Assembly (NCBI RefSeq): GCF_000817815.1
Contig: NZ_JPRD01000012.1
Coordinates: 42,518-106,517, forward strand
Length of the DNA stretch: 64,000 bases
From: Vibrio owensii CAIM 1854 = LMG 25443
GTDB taxonomy: Bacteria; Pseudomonadota; Gammaproteobacteria; Enterobacterales; Vibrionaceae
Direction of reading: 5' to 3'
Shown here: piece after piece, positions 44,448-53,011 of the stretch
Position numbering within the stretch: the stretch's first letter is position 1
Layout of the letters: each line of letters begins with the position of its first letter
Program-made: the position numbers and the translations under genes
The notes under the pieces: generated by a model
What the model saw: the letters and a program-made list of their open reading frames with translations, nothing else
What the model was told of the DNA's origin: nothing
Databases searched by the model: none

Positions 44448-45848
44448 TTGATTTTAAAAAGAACACTTTCTCGAATTGCATTCAAATCCGCTATTGCCTT
44501 ATTTGCTACGCTCTCGTGCCTAACACAAGTACAAGCACAGGAAGACAAACTCACCGTCATCAACAGTTATATCGACGATCTCTTCACATACAACAAAGCC
44601 ATGGGCAGCTTCACTATTTTGGATAAAGGTAACGTGGTGTTGGACAAACAAACTGGTTACTCAAACCGTAAAGTTGGTTTATTAGCCAGCCGTGGTTATG
44701 TTCCTGCAGACAGCTCAAGCCCATACAAAGTAGCATCTATTTCCAAAACCATGACGGCTACCATGGTGATGCAGCTAATTGAAGCAAATAAGCTTAGTTT
44801 AGACACCAAACTGAACGACTTCTTTCCTGAGATTAGCAACGCTGAGCACATCAGCATCAGAGATTTGCTCCAACACCGCTCTGGGTTGGTGAACTTTATT
44901 GATGAACCCGACTTTCTGAGTTACTACACAAAGCCTCAAACGCAAGCACAAATGATGGCGAGATTGGCAGCGCTGCCCTCTAACTTTCCGCCAGGTAGTC
45001 AATATGAATACTCAAACGCAAATTACCTTTTGCTAGGCTATATCATTGAAAAAGTGACGGGAAAGAGCTTTGACGAGGTACTCCGCGCTCAAATCACGCA
45101 ACCATTGAACTTAACGCACACTCAGTATTGTCTTGATCTCAAGGCGTGCGATGTTCACATTGCGTCGTTCTATTACTGGAACAACGCATGGGTGGCAATC
45201 ACACCACACTGGTCGCCAACCGTAACAGGTGCAGCGGCGAGCATTACGTCAACAACACTCGACGTTTCTCGGTTTATTCGGGCAATGTTCCAAGGTGAGT
45301 TGCTCCCGAAAGAAACAGTGCAAATGATGTCGAAGGAGTATTTTGGTATTTACAGCCCTGAATACTCGCAACTGGAACGCTATGGACACGATGGCATCTT
45401 GGAAGGTTATCGCTCGTCAATGCTGTACTTCCCCAAACAAGATGTTGCGATAGTCATCTCAATCAACGGACTTCATGAAACCTATGACGACATTGTGAGA
45501 AACATTGTCGGTTTGTACTTTGATGAGAAGGTTGAATTGCCAGATTATGACCGCCCAAACATGACAATGAATGAAGGGCAACTTAAGGCCTTCACGGGAA
45601 CATATAAAGCCTTGGATGGCAAAAAGGTAGTAGAGGTGTTCATTGATGATGGAGCATTAAAAGCTCAGATGGTAGGTCAACCCTCATTTACTTTCATTCC
45701 AATGACGGAAAACGAGTTCGAGAACAAAGCTTTCGGCATCATTTTAACCTTCAGCCCTGTCAAAAATGAACAGGGAAAGACCAATAACGTTAAAGCGAAA
45801 AGTGGCAATCATACTGAGACCTACTACCGACTACGCTCCTCGAAATAG
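44448..45848 (+). CDS. serine hydrolase (class C beta-lactamase / PBP-like family)
   Basis: A 466-residue exported serine hydrolase. A signal peptide (about residues 1-30, ending VQAQ) is followed by S97-x-x-K100 (in VASISKTM), then a YSN motif in YEYSNANYLLLGY near residue 187 and HDGILEGYRS. The C-terminal third is a separate domain (about 370-466). Family members include esterases and peptidases as well as beta-lactamases, so the substrate is unknown. The frame opens with TTG at 44448 and no strong ribosome site is visible. Confidence 0.8.
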   Translation: MILKRTLSRIAFKSAIALFATLSCLTQVQAQEDKLTVINSYIDDLFTYNKAMGSFTILDKGNVVLDKQTGYSNRKVGLLASRGYVPADSSSPYKVASISKTMTATMVMQLIEANKLSLDTKLNDFFPEISNAEHISIRDLLQHRSGLVNFIDEPDFLSYYTKPQTQAQMMARLAALPSNFPPGSQYEYSNANYLLLGYIIEKVTGKSFDEVLRAQITQPLNLTHTQYCLDLKACDVHIASFYYWNNAWVAITPHWSPTVTGAAASITSTTLDVSRFIRAMFQGELLPKETVQMMSKEYFGIYSPEYSQLERYGHDGILEGYRSSMLYFPKQDVAIVISINGLHETYDDIVRNIVGLYFDEKVELPDYDRPNMTMNEGQLKAFTGTYKALDGKKVVEVFIDDGALKAQMVGQPSFTFIPMTENEFENKAFGIILTFSPVKNEQGKTNNVKAKSGNHTETYYRLRSSK

Positions 45849-45946
45849 CGACTCAGTGCAGGTTTCCTCGGTTAGCACTTTTTTGGATATTTTTCTTAGA
45901 GGGCGAGATATACTCTCGCTCTATTACATTAATATGAGCATTGGTT

Positions 45947-46267
45947 ATGTCTTCACATCCAACTAAAATCACCTTCTTTGAATTCCTAACACCACTTATC
46001 ACTGCGGGTAAAAAGACGATCACGATTCGTGATGAATCAGAGAGCCACTACGTGCCAAACACTGAAGTGGAAGTGTTCACCCTAGAAACAGACCGTAAGG
46101 TGTGCGACATCAAAATCCTATCAGTGGCTCCACTGAAGTTTGATGACATCAACGAGTTCCACGCAGAACAAGAAGCGATTGAACTGCCAAAACTGAAAGA
46201 GCTTATTCGCGAGATCTATCCGAATATCGATGAACTGTATGTGATTGAATACGAACTGATCAAGTAA
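45947..46267 (+). CDS. ASCH-domain protein, YqfB-like N4-acetylcytidine amidohydrolase
   Basis: A 106-residue ASCH-domain protein. ITFFEFLTPLITAGKKTITI followed by RDESESHY is nearly the same as E. coli YqfB, which removes acetyl from N4-acetylcytidine, and the C terminus YVIEYEL also agrees. The start at 45947 (MSSHPTK) is preferred to a TTG at 45941. It is a single gene before the tetR-type regulator. Confidence 0.85.
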   Translation: MSSHPTKITFFEFLTPLITAGKKTITIRDESESHYVPNTEVEVFTLETDRKVCDIKILSVAPLKFDDINEFHAEQEAIELPKLKELIREIYPNIDELYVIEYELIK

Positions 46268-46280
46268 GAACCATAATTTA

Positions 46281-46298
46281 CTAGACGACTGGTCTAAT
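46281..46298. promoter_or_regulatory. TetR-type operator upstream of the regulator gene
   Basis: CTAGACGACTGGTCTAAT contains the inverted arms TAGAC and GTCTA around GACTG. An identical 18-bp copy lies at 46970-46987. The arms resemble the TAGACC...GGTCTA site of NemR-like regulators. It lies 20 nt before the tetR-type start, so autorepression is expected. Confidence 0.8.
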
Positions 46299-46317
46299 CG
46301 CTTTTATAGTATTGCTC

Positions 46318-46905
46318 ATGAACGCAAAAACGAACGATACACGCCAACACATTCTCGATGTCGGCTACCAATTGGTAGTGACCAAAGGTTTTACGAGCGT
46401 TGGGCTCTCAGAACTTTTAAAGGCAGCGGATGTGCCGAAAGGCTCTTTCTACCATTACTTTAAGTCGAAAGAGCAATTTGGTGAGGCATTGATTGAAGAT
46501 TACTTCTCTCGCTACCTTGAGATGATCACAGCCCACTTTACTGAAAGTGAAGGCTCTGGTTGCGACCGCCTTTTGAGCTATTTTGAGCGCTGGATGGCGA
46601 TTGAAAATGGCCAATGTAACGCCAACAAATGCTTGGTCGTGAAGTTGAGTGCTGAAGTCTCTGATCTTTCAGAAGCAATGCGCGTAAAACTGGCTTCGGG
46701 TGCCACTCAAGTAGTGAAAGCCATCGAAGATTGTGTCAAAGCGGGCATTGAAGACAGCTCTATCCAAGTCGAGTCAGCAGAACAAACCGCCCACTTGATT
46801 TACCATCAATGGATTGGCGCAAGCTTACTCAACAAACTGTATCAGGATCGTTCCGGTTTAATGCGTAGCTTTGAGGGCACTCAAAGTATGCTAAAAGGCA
46901 AATAA
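46318..46905 (+). CDS. TetR-family regulator of the CurA-GST unit
   Basis: A 195-residue TetR/AcrR regulator. The helix-turn-helix is LSELLKAADVPKGSFYHYFK (about residues 31-50); residues about 60-195 form the ligand-binding part, with Cys in GQCNANKCLVVKL that could sense electrophiles, as NemR does. The ATG at 46318 was chosen over a TTG two codons earlier. The same operator stands before this gene and before the next one, so it should repress both. Confidence 0.88.
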   Translation: MNAKTNDTRQHILDVGYQLVVTKGFTSVGLSELLKAADVPKGSFYHYFKSKEQFGEALIEDYFSRYLEMITAHFTESEGSGCDRLLSYFERWMAIENGQCNANKCLVVKLSAEVSDLSEAMRVKLASGATQVVKAIEDCVKAGIEDSSIQVESAEQTAHLIYHQWIGASLLNKLYQDRSGLMRSFEGTQSMLKGK

Positions 46906-46917
46906 CGAACCACACTT

Positions 46918-46958
46918 AATCCGCCTTATCTTTACCCAAAAAGTACGGCGGATTTTTT
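46918..46958 (+). terminator. terminator after the tetR-type gene
   Basis: AATCCGCC at 46918-46925 pairs with GGCGGATT at 46947-46954 and is followed by a T run, so the next gene needs its own promoter. Confidence 0.7.
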
Positions 46959-46969
46959 AGGAATCAAAA

Positions 46970-46987
46970 CTAGACGACTGGTCTAAT
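46970..46987. promoter_or_regulatory. second copy of the TetR-type operator, upstream of the CurA-like gene
   Basis: The 18-bp sequence is identical to that at 46281-46298, with arms TAGAC and GTCTA. It lies 21 nt before the oxidoreductase start and overlaps its likely promoter. Confidence 0.8.
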
Positions 46988-47007
46988 AATTAATATAGGA
47001 ACTTACC

Positions 47008-48039
47008 ATGACCCAAACGCTCAACCGTCAAATCGTATTGGCTAACCGTCCAAAAGGCTCGCCTGTCCCAGAGAACTTCCGTTTAGAACAAACTGCCATC
47101 CCTACTCCGAGTGAGGGTGAAGTGCTTTTACGTAGCGTGTATCTCTCTCTTGACCCATATATGCGCGGCCGTATGAATGAAGGCAAATCCTACGCTGATC
47201 CGGTAGAGCTAAACGATGTGATGGTTGGCGGAACCGTTTGTCAGGTGGTGGAATCGAAGAACTCTGACTTCCAAACTGGCGAATGGGTGGTAGCTTACAC
47301 AGGCTGGCAAGATTACGCGCTATCTAACGGCGAAGGTCTGTTTAAATTAGGCAGCGAGCCGACGCATCCATCTTATGCCCTCGGTGTGCTTGGTATGCCT
47401 GGTTTTACCGCTTATGTGGGTTTATTGGAAATTGGTCAGCCTAAAGCTGGCGATACCCTAGTTGTCGCAGCTGCAACCGGTGCGGTTGGTTCTATGGTTG
47501 GTCAAATTGGTAAGCTAAAAGGTTGTCGTGTAATCGGTGTCGCTGGCGGCTCAGAGAAGTGTCAGTACGCAAAAGAGACCCTAGGCTTTGATGAATGTCT
47601 TGATCACACCGCAGATGACTTTGCAGAGCAGCTAGCAGCAACATGCGACAAAGGTATCGATGTCTACTTTGAAAACGTAGGCGGTAAAGTCTTTGACGCG
47701 GTATTACCTCTGCTAAATGTCGGCGCCCGCGTGCCACTTTGTGGTTTGATTTCTCAATACAACACGACAGCATTACCAGAAGGTCCAGATCGTATGTCGA
47801 TGTTGATGGGTAACATTCTGGTTAAGCGCATCAAGATGCAAGGCTTCATCATTTTTGACCACTACGAGCAAAGCTACACAAACTTCGTCAAAGATGTAAG
47901 CCAATGGCTAGCAGAAGGCGAAATCCACTATCGCGAACATCTAGTAGAAGGTTTAGAAAACGCGCCAGAGGCATTCATCGGTCTACTGGAAGGCAAAAAC
48001 TTCGGCAAGCTTGTTATTCAAACCAATCAACCTGTATAA
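47008..48039 (+). CDS. NADPH-dependent oxidoreductase, CurA-like medium-chain reductase
   Basis: A 343-residue zinc-independent medium-chain reductase. It has RPKGSPVPENFRLEQ at the N terminus, LSLDPYMRGRMNEGKSYADP and the nucleotide-binding VVAAATGAVGSMVGQIGKLK (about residues 151-170), as in E. coli CurA and leukotriene-B4 dehydrogenase-type enzymes that reduce alpha,beta-unsaturated carbonyls. The neighbouring glutathione transferase gene and the shared TetR operator suggest a role in detoxifying electrophiles. Confidence 0.88.
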   Translation: MTQTLNRQIVLANRPKGSPVPENFRLEQTAIPTPSEGEVLLRSVYLSLDPYMRGRMNEGKSYADPVELNDVMVGGTVCQVVESKNSDFQTGEWVVAYTGWQDYALSNGEGLFKLGSEPTHPSYALGVLGMPGFTAYVGLLEIGQPKAGDTLVVAAATGAVGSMVGQIGKLKGCRVIGVAGGSEKCQYAKETLGFDECLDHTADDFAEQLAATCDKGIDVYFENVGGKVFDAVLPLLNVGARVPLCGLISQYNTTALPEGPDRMSMLMGNILVKRIKMQGFIIFDHYEQSYTNFVKDVSQWLAEGEIHYREHLVEGLENAPEAFIGLLEGKNFGKLVIQTNQPV

Positions 48040-48053
48040 GAAAGGATTCTTCT

Positions 48054-48671
48054 ATGATTAAACTGCATCATTTAAACCAGTCTCGCTCAAAACGCATCAT
48101 TTGGTTGTTAGAAGAGTTGGGGGTGGATTATGAGATCGTGCCTTACCTTCGTGACAGCGTCACCTTCCTTGCGCCACCTGAGCTCAAGAGCATTCACCCA
48201 CTCGGCAAGTCACCTGTATTGGAAGATGGCGACGAGATCGTTACAGAGTCTGGTGCTATCACTGAATACTTAATTGAAAAGTATGCAGATGGACGTTTTG
48301 CACCAGAGCGTGGCAGCAAAGCTTACACGCAATACATTCAATGGCTGCATTTTGCAGAGAGCTCAGCCATGGTTCCCCTGCTGCTCAAGATGTTTGTTGC
48401 TAAAGATGGCGCACAGACCAATTTCCTTGCGGATTACGCCGATGCGGAAACCATGAAAGTCATGGGCTACGTTGATCAAAGCCTAGAAGGGAAAACCTAC
48501 TTTGTAGAAGAGCGACTAACAGGCGCGGATTTCATGATGTCTTTTGTCGTCGATGTCCTAAACAAGTTTGGCGTCATTGAGCGCTTCCCAAACATCCAAC
48601 GTTATGGTGCACAGCTCGCGACTCATCCTGCGTTTACTAAAGCAGAAGAACTTGAAGTGAAATTCGGTTAA
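48054..48671 (+). CDS. glutathione S-transferase
   Basis: A 205-residue GST. The N-terminal thioredoxin-like domain starts MIKLHHLNQSRSKRIIWLLE and carries HPLGKSPVLEDGDEIVTESG (about residues 51-70), the glutathione-binding region; the all-helical C-terminal domain includes GKTYFVEERLTGADFMMSFV. The ATG at 48054 follows AAAGGA. It lies 14 nt after the CurA-like gene and is probably co-transcribed with it under the TetR-type regulator. Confidence 0.9.
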   Translation: MIKLHHLNQSRSKRIIWLLEELGVDYEIVPYLRDSVTFLAPPELKSIHPLGKSPVLEDGDEIVTESGAITEYLIEKYADGRFAPERGSKAYTQYIQWLHFAESSAMVPLLLKMFVAKDGAQTNFLADYADAETMKVMGYVDQSLEGKTYFVEERLTGADFMMSFVVDVLNKFGVIERFPNIQRYGAQLATHPAFTKAEELEVKFG

Positions 48672-48833
48672 TCGAGTTGAGACCTTCTCAACCGTTGAGA
48701 ATTTCTGTCTATTTCGGGAATCTTTGAAACAGACAGAAATCATTCACACCAAGCATGCCTGAATACCATTTATAATCCACACGACAAATAATGCTAATTG
48801 ACACAAAACCATTAATTAACAACCACTTAAAGC

Positions 48834-48870
48834 ATAGGTGATACCTATCACACTGATTGCTAATAACAGT
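48834..48870 (+). promoter_or_regulatory. OxyR binding site upstream of catalase
   Basis: ATAGGTGATACCTAT at 48834-48848 fits ATAGnTnnnAnCTAT exactly. After exactly seven bases, ATTGCTAATAACAGT (48856-48870) fits 7 of 10 defined positions of the second half. This is the spacing of an OxyR tetramer site, about 95 nt before the katA start. Confidence 0.8.
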
Positions 48871-48964
48871 TTTTTTCTTCTCAATTGCAGCGTTATTCTC
48901 CTCGCATAACTTTCGGATTCATCCAAAAGACAAGATTTATTATCACTATTGCAAGGAAATTCAA

Positions 48965-50401
48965 ATGAGCAAGAAATTGACTACAGCAGCAGGTTGCCCT
49001 GTCGCACATAACCAAAACGTTATGACTGCAGGTCCTCGTGGCCCTCAACTATTACAAGACGTTTGGTTCCTTGAAAAATTGGCACACTTTGACCGCGAAG
49101 TGATCCCTGAGCGTCGTATGCACGCAAAAGGTTCTGGTGCTTACGGTACGTTCACAGTAACGCACGACATCACAAAATACACTCGCGCTAAAATCTTCTC
49201 TGACATCGGCAAAAAAACAGAACTATTCGCTCGCTTCACTACTGTAGCTGGTGAGCGCGGTGCAGCAGACGCAGAACGCGACATCCGTGGTTTCGCACTA
49301 AAATTCTACACTGAAGAAGGTAACTGGGACTTGGTTGGTAACAACACACCAGTATTCTTCCTACGTGACCCACTAAAATTCCCAGACCTAAACCACGCAG
49401 TAAAACGCGACCCTCGCACTAACATGCGTAGCTCTACCAACAACTGGGATTTCTGGACATCACTACCAGAAGCATTCCACCAAGTGACTATCGTAATGAG
49501 TGACCGTGGTATCCCAGCGTCTTACCGTCATATGCATGGTTTTGGTAGCCACACATTCAGCTTCATCAACGCAGAAAACGAGCGTTACTGGGTGAAATTC
49601 CACTTCAAAACTCAACAAGGCATCAAGAACCTGACAGACCAAGAAGCAGAAGCGATCGTAGGTAAAGACCGCGAAAGCCATCACCGTGACCTTTACGAAG
49701 CGATTGAGCGTCAAGACTTCCCTAAATGGAAGATGTACGTACAGATCATGCCTGAGCTAGAAGCGGATGAAGTCAACTTCAACCCATTCGACCTAACACG
49801 TGTATGGTCTCAAAAAGACTACCCACTGATCCCAGTTGGTGAGTTTGAACTGAACCGTAACCCAGAAAACTTCTACGCAGAAGTTGAGCAATCAGCGTTC
49901 AACCCAGCTGCAGTAGTACCTGGTATTGGCTTCTCTCCAGATAAGATGCTACAAGGTCGTCTGTTCGCTTACGGCGATGCTCAACGTTACCGTCTGGGTG
50001 TGAACCACCATCAAATCCCAGTGAACGCACCTCGTTGCCCTGTTCACAGCTACCACCGCGATGGCGCAATGCGCGTTGATGGCAACTTTGGTTCAACACT
50101 AGGTTACGAGCCAAACTACAAACAAGAATGGGCAGAGCAACCAGATTACTCTGAGCCACCTCTACGCATCAATGGCAACGCTGATCACTACGATCACCGT
50201 GTAGACGAAGACTACTTCAGCCAAGCGGGTGACCTATTCCGTCTGATGAGCGAAGAGCAACGTCAAACTCTGTTCGACAACACAGCTCGCGCAATGGATG
50301 GTGTGCCAGAGTTCATCCAACAACGCCACGTTCAACACGCATACCAAGCGGACGAAGCGTACGGCAAAGGTCTTGAGATTGCACTAGGCTTAAACAAGTA
50401 A
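48965..50401 (+). CDS. katA: haem catalase (clade 3, KatA/KatE-small type)
   Basis: A 478-residue monofunctional catalase that splits hydrogen peroxide. The catalytic His53 lies in [12 protein letters not shown], the distal Asn in [14 protein letters not shown] and the proximal haem tyrosine in [14 protein letters not shown]. The start at 48965 ([11 protein letters not shown]) follows AAGGAAATTCAA; the frame extends upstream to 48857 without need. The length fits small-subunit clade 3 enzymes. The OxyR-type site upstream makes peroxide induction likely. Confidence 0.95.
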   Translation: MSKKLTTAAGCPVAHNQNVMTAGPRGPQLLQDVWFLEKLAHFDREVIPERRMHAKGSGAYGTFTVTHDITKYTRAKIFSDIGKKTELFARFTTVAGERGAADAERDIRGFALKFYTEEGNWDLVGNNTPVFFLRDPLKFPDLNHAVKRDPRTNMRSSTNNWDFWTSLPEAFHQVTIVMSDRGIPASYRHMHGFGSHTFSFINAENERYWVKFHFKTQQGIKNLTDQEAEAIVGKDRESHHRDLYEAIERQDFPKWKMYVQIMPELEADEVNFNPFDLTRVWSQKDYPLIPVGEFELNRNPENFYAEVEQSAFNPAAVVPGIGFSPDKMLQGRLFAYGDAQRYRLGVNHHQIPVNAPRCPVHSYHRDGAMRVDGNFGSTLGYEPNYKQEWAEQPDYSEPPLRINGNADHYDHRVDEDYFSQAGDLFRLMSEEQRQTLFDNTARAMDGVPEFIQQRHVQHAYQADEAYGKGLEIALGLNK

Positions 50402-50440
50402 GCGAACGCTGTAATCATCACACTGTGTGATTAAAAGACA

Positions 50441-50470
50441 TAAAAAAGGAGGTGCTCTACAGCACCTCCT
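50441..50470 (-). terminator. hairpin terminator between katA and the reductase gene
   Basis: AGGAGGTGCT at 50447-50456 pairs perfectly with AGCACCTCCT at 50461-50470 around CTAC. The T run is on the minus strand, so it mainly serves the leftward gene at 50597 and may also end katA. Confidence 0.75.
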
Positions 50471-50528
50471 GATTTCAAATCACGAATCCTTAATCACTAG
50501 TCACAGACCATGCTCAAGGAGATTCATT

Positions 50529-50588
50529 ATGATTAACTTAGATTTCTTTAAGCTCTTTGATACCAAAGAACTGTTTATCTATTACTGA
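50529..50588 (+). CDS. possible 19-residue small protein
   Basis: ATG at 50529, stop TGA at 50586, encoding MINLDFFKLFDTKELFIYY. AAGGAGA lies eight bases upstream with good spacing. It sits between katA and the convergent reductase, beyond the hairpin. It is hydrophobic and rich in Phe. Expression is unproven, and a frame this short could be chance. Confidence 0.3.
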   Translation: MINLDFFKLFDTKELFIYY

Positions 50589-50596
50589 TTCATCAA

Positions 50597-51475
50597 CTAC
50601 TGATTTTTAGCTACCGCTTTGATCAGTACTGATGTATCCATGCGACCTAAACCATCTCGTTGAAGGTCTGCGTATTGCTCGTCCACTTTCTTAGTCAGTG
50701 GAAGTTCTAGACCCACTCGCTCTGCTTCTTGCAGACAGAAACCCAAATCTTTGCGCATCCAATCGATAGCGAAGCCAAAATCGAACTTATCTTCCGCCAT
50801 CGTATTTGCGCGGTTTTCCATCTGCCATGAACCTGCAGCGCCATGCTTCAACGTTTCTACAACTTGAGCGATGTCCAAGCCTGATTTTTGAGCCAGTAGC
50901 AAAGCTTCACTCAGACCTTGTAAAACACCACCAATACAGATTTGGTTTACCATCTTACAACGTTGGCCCTGACCGTTTTCACCCAGTAGCGTCATCTGCT
51001 TCGCGTACACATCCATCGCTGGAGATACACGGTCAAAAATGCTTTGTTCACCACCACACATGATGGTTAGTACACCATTTTCTGCACCCGCTTGACCACC
51101 AGAAACTGGCGCATCAATGAAGTGATTGCCGTACTTAACACACGCTTCAGCCAGCTCAACCGCTAGGTCTGCAGAAGTCGTTGTATGGTCCACTAACACT
51201 GCATCCGCTTTCAAGCCGACCAGAATGCCTTCTTCACCGTAAACAACGCTACGAACGTCATCATCATTACCCACACAGGTAAAAACGATGTCACAGCCTT
51301 CTGCTGCTTCACGTGGTGTTTCACAAGCTACGCCTTGGTATTCTTCAGCCCATTTGTCGGCTTTCGCTTTTGTGCGGTTGTATACTTTGGTTTCAAAGCC
51401 CGCTTTGCTTAGGTAACCAGCCATTGGGTATCCCATCACACCCAGACCAATAAATGCTACTCTTAGTTTTTCCAT
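50597..51475 (-). CDS. 3-hydroxyisobutyrate dehydrogenase-family oxidoreductase
   Basis: A 292-residue NAD(P)-dependent beta-hydroxyacid dehydrogenase. The dinucleotide site is RVAFIGLGVMGYPMAGYLSK (residues about 5-24), the substrate loop is FIDAPVSGGQAGAENG and the catalytic lysine lies in KMVNQICIGG. The ATG at 51475 follows AGGAGG; the longer frame to 51550 is not needed. The likely substrates are 3-hydroxyisobutyrate, tartronate semialdehyde or a similar acid. It stands alone, 116 nt from the DoxX gene. Confidence 0.88.
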   Translation of the reverse strand: MEKLRVAFIGLGVMGYPMAGYLSKAGFETKVYNRTKAKADKWAEEYQGVACETPREAAEGCDIVFTCVGNDDDVRSVVYGEEGILVGLKADAVLVDHTTTSADLAVELAEACVKYGNHFIDAPVSGGQAGAENGVLTIMCGGEQSIFDRVSPAMDVYAKQMTLLGENGQGQRCKMVNQICIGGVLQGLSEALLLAQKSGLDIAQVVETLKHGAAGSWQMENRANTMAEDKFDFGFAIDWMRKDLGFCLQEAERVGLELPLTKKVDEQYADLQRDGLGRMDTSVLIKAVAKNQ

Positions 51476-51591
51476 TGCAAGCCTCCTTGAATTCGAAATA
51501 AGTGACGTTTTGAAACTATTACTATTTGAAACAGTTAATATTTGAAACATGTTACTAAAGATTTCAGAACATTACTTGCAATACTTTCGTC

Positions 51592-51960
51592 TTAAATAAG
51601 CGCAACAAACTCAATCAAAGGTGAAGCCACCAAAAGTGATAATAAAAGCGTCACAATAGACGGAATCGCATCTTTCCAAGTATCAAAACGAAAATGGAAA
51701 AACATCGCACCAACTGAGGTGAAAACAATAAAACTTGCACCTATCGCACTTAACAAGTTGTTCGTCGATAACAAGCCAATTAACATCAAAATTGCACCCG
51801 TTACCTCGACCAGTCCAACCAGAAACATAGCGGCACGGTTCAGTCCATATTTATGAAAGAAAGCGAGCTGTGGCTCAAAAATCGGCTTCACCCAACCGAT
51901 GATTTTGATCGAACTGGCAAACAAGAAAAACGCGATTAACAACCCTTGAATAAACACCAT
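51592..51960 (-). CDS. DoxX-family membrane protein
   Basis: A 122-residue protein with four hydrophobic segments (MVFIQGLLIAFFLFASSIKI, MFLVGLVEVTGAILMLIGLL, LLSAIGASFIVFTSVGAMFF and a C-terminal VTLLLSLLVASPLIEF), the DoxX pattern. The start at 51960 follows GGGAG; the longer frame begins at 52005. Family members are associated with redox functions but are poorly defined. It is divergent from a LysR gene about 100 nt away, which would be its natural regulator. Confidence 0.8.
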   Translation of the reverse strand: MVFIQGLLIAFFLFASSIKIIGWVKPIFEPQLAFFHKYGLNRAAMFLVGLVEVTGAILMLIGLLSTNNLLSAIGASFIVFTSVGAMFFHFRFDTWKDAIPSIVTLLLSLLVASPLIEFVALI

Positions 51961-52061
51961 AATTTTAACTCCCGAACAGATGATGGAAGTATTAAAGCAT
52001 TCCACTTAAAACTTAAGGAGAGTAGTATTTAGCTACTTATCATTCCAAACAGGAATGCGTC

Positions 52062-52949
52062 ATGGATAAATTTGATTGTTTGAAAGTCTTTTCTCGTGTC
52101 GCTCAGTTAGGTTCATTTACTGTCGCGGCTAACGAACTCAATACCACTCAGAGTGCGGTGAGCAAAAAGATCGCTTGGCTTGAGAGTGAAGTCGGCATCA
52201 CCTTGTTTCATCGTCATGCTCGCGCTATCAGCTTAACTTCTGGTGGAAAGCAATATCTCGAGCTGGCGCAGACACTCACAGAACAAATGGATTCCTTCGA
52301 GTCGCAGCTTAGACAATAGCAAGCGTCGGTCTCTGGCGAGCTCAAGCTTTCAGTGCCGAGTGCATTTAGCGTTCGCTTGTTGTCTTCGCCACTGAATGAA
52401 TTTCTCAACCAACATCCAGAGCTTAGCGTTGATGTGTCGGTTTCGGACAAGTTTGTCGATTTAGTTGAAGGCAATGTTGATATCGCGATTCGTGCCGCCT
52501 ACCTAAAAGACTCGGGTTTAAAAGCGCGTTGGTTGATGGATAACGAATTGGTTTACTTCGCGTCTCCCAGTTACCTCGACAAGCACAAACCTATTCATAC
52601 CGCTAACGATTTGAGCAAACATCTTTGCTTAACCTACTCACTCTCCAATCCGTCTAACTTGTGGCGTTTCAGCGATGGAAATGAAACCATTAAAGTCAAA
52701 GTGAAAGAGCAGGTTCGAAGTGATAGTCCTGAGATGTTGGTGCAAATGGCAAAGCTTGGGCAAGGCATCGCTGCAATGCCAAAATGGATGGTAGAACAAG
52801 AGCTTAACAACGGTGAACTGATTCAAGTACTAACACAATATCAATCAGTTAAGCTACCAATGTACTTGGTTTACAAAGATAGTGAGTACCAACCCCAGCG
52901 CATTCGCACTTTCATTGATTTCTTGGTTAAACACTTTTCTCAGGGATAA
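52062..52949 (+). pseudogene. LysR-family regulator interrupted by an in-frame amber codon
   Basis: A LysR-type regulator of about 295 codons. Residues 1-65 are the helix-turn-helix (FTVAANELNTTQSAVSKKIA), and the co-inducer domain runs on in the same frame from LKLSVPSAFS to FIDFLVKHFS. Codon 86 is TAG (52317-52319), where LRQ*QASVSGEL would normally read Gln, so a CAG-to-TAG change fits. No frame shift is needed. It is probably an inactive gene, or a sequencing error; readthrough or suppression is also possible. It is divergent from doxX. Confidence 0.85.
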
Positions 52950-52977
52950 AAAAAGCTCCATCAAAAATGATGGAGCT
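52947..52977 (-). terminator. terminator of the leftward PTS gene
   Basis: AGCTCCATCA at 52954-52963 pairs with TGATGGAGCT at 52968-52977. The minus strand ends in seven T. It may also serve the rightward LysR gene. Confidence 0.85.
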
Positions 52978-53011
52978 AACTAGCAGATAGCCTTAGTTAG
53001 GGGCTACATAC

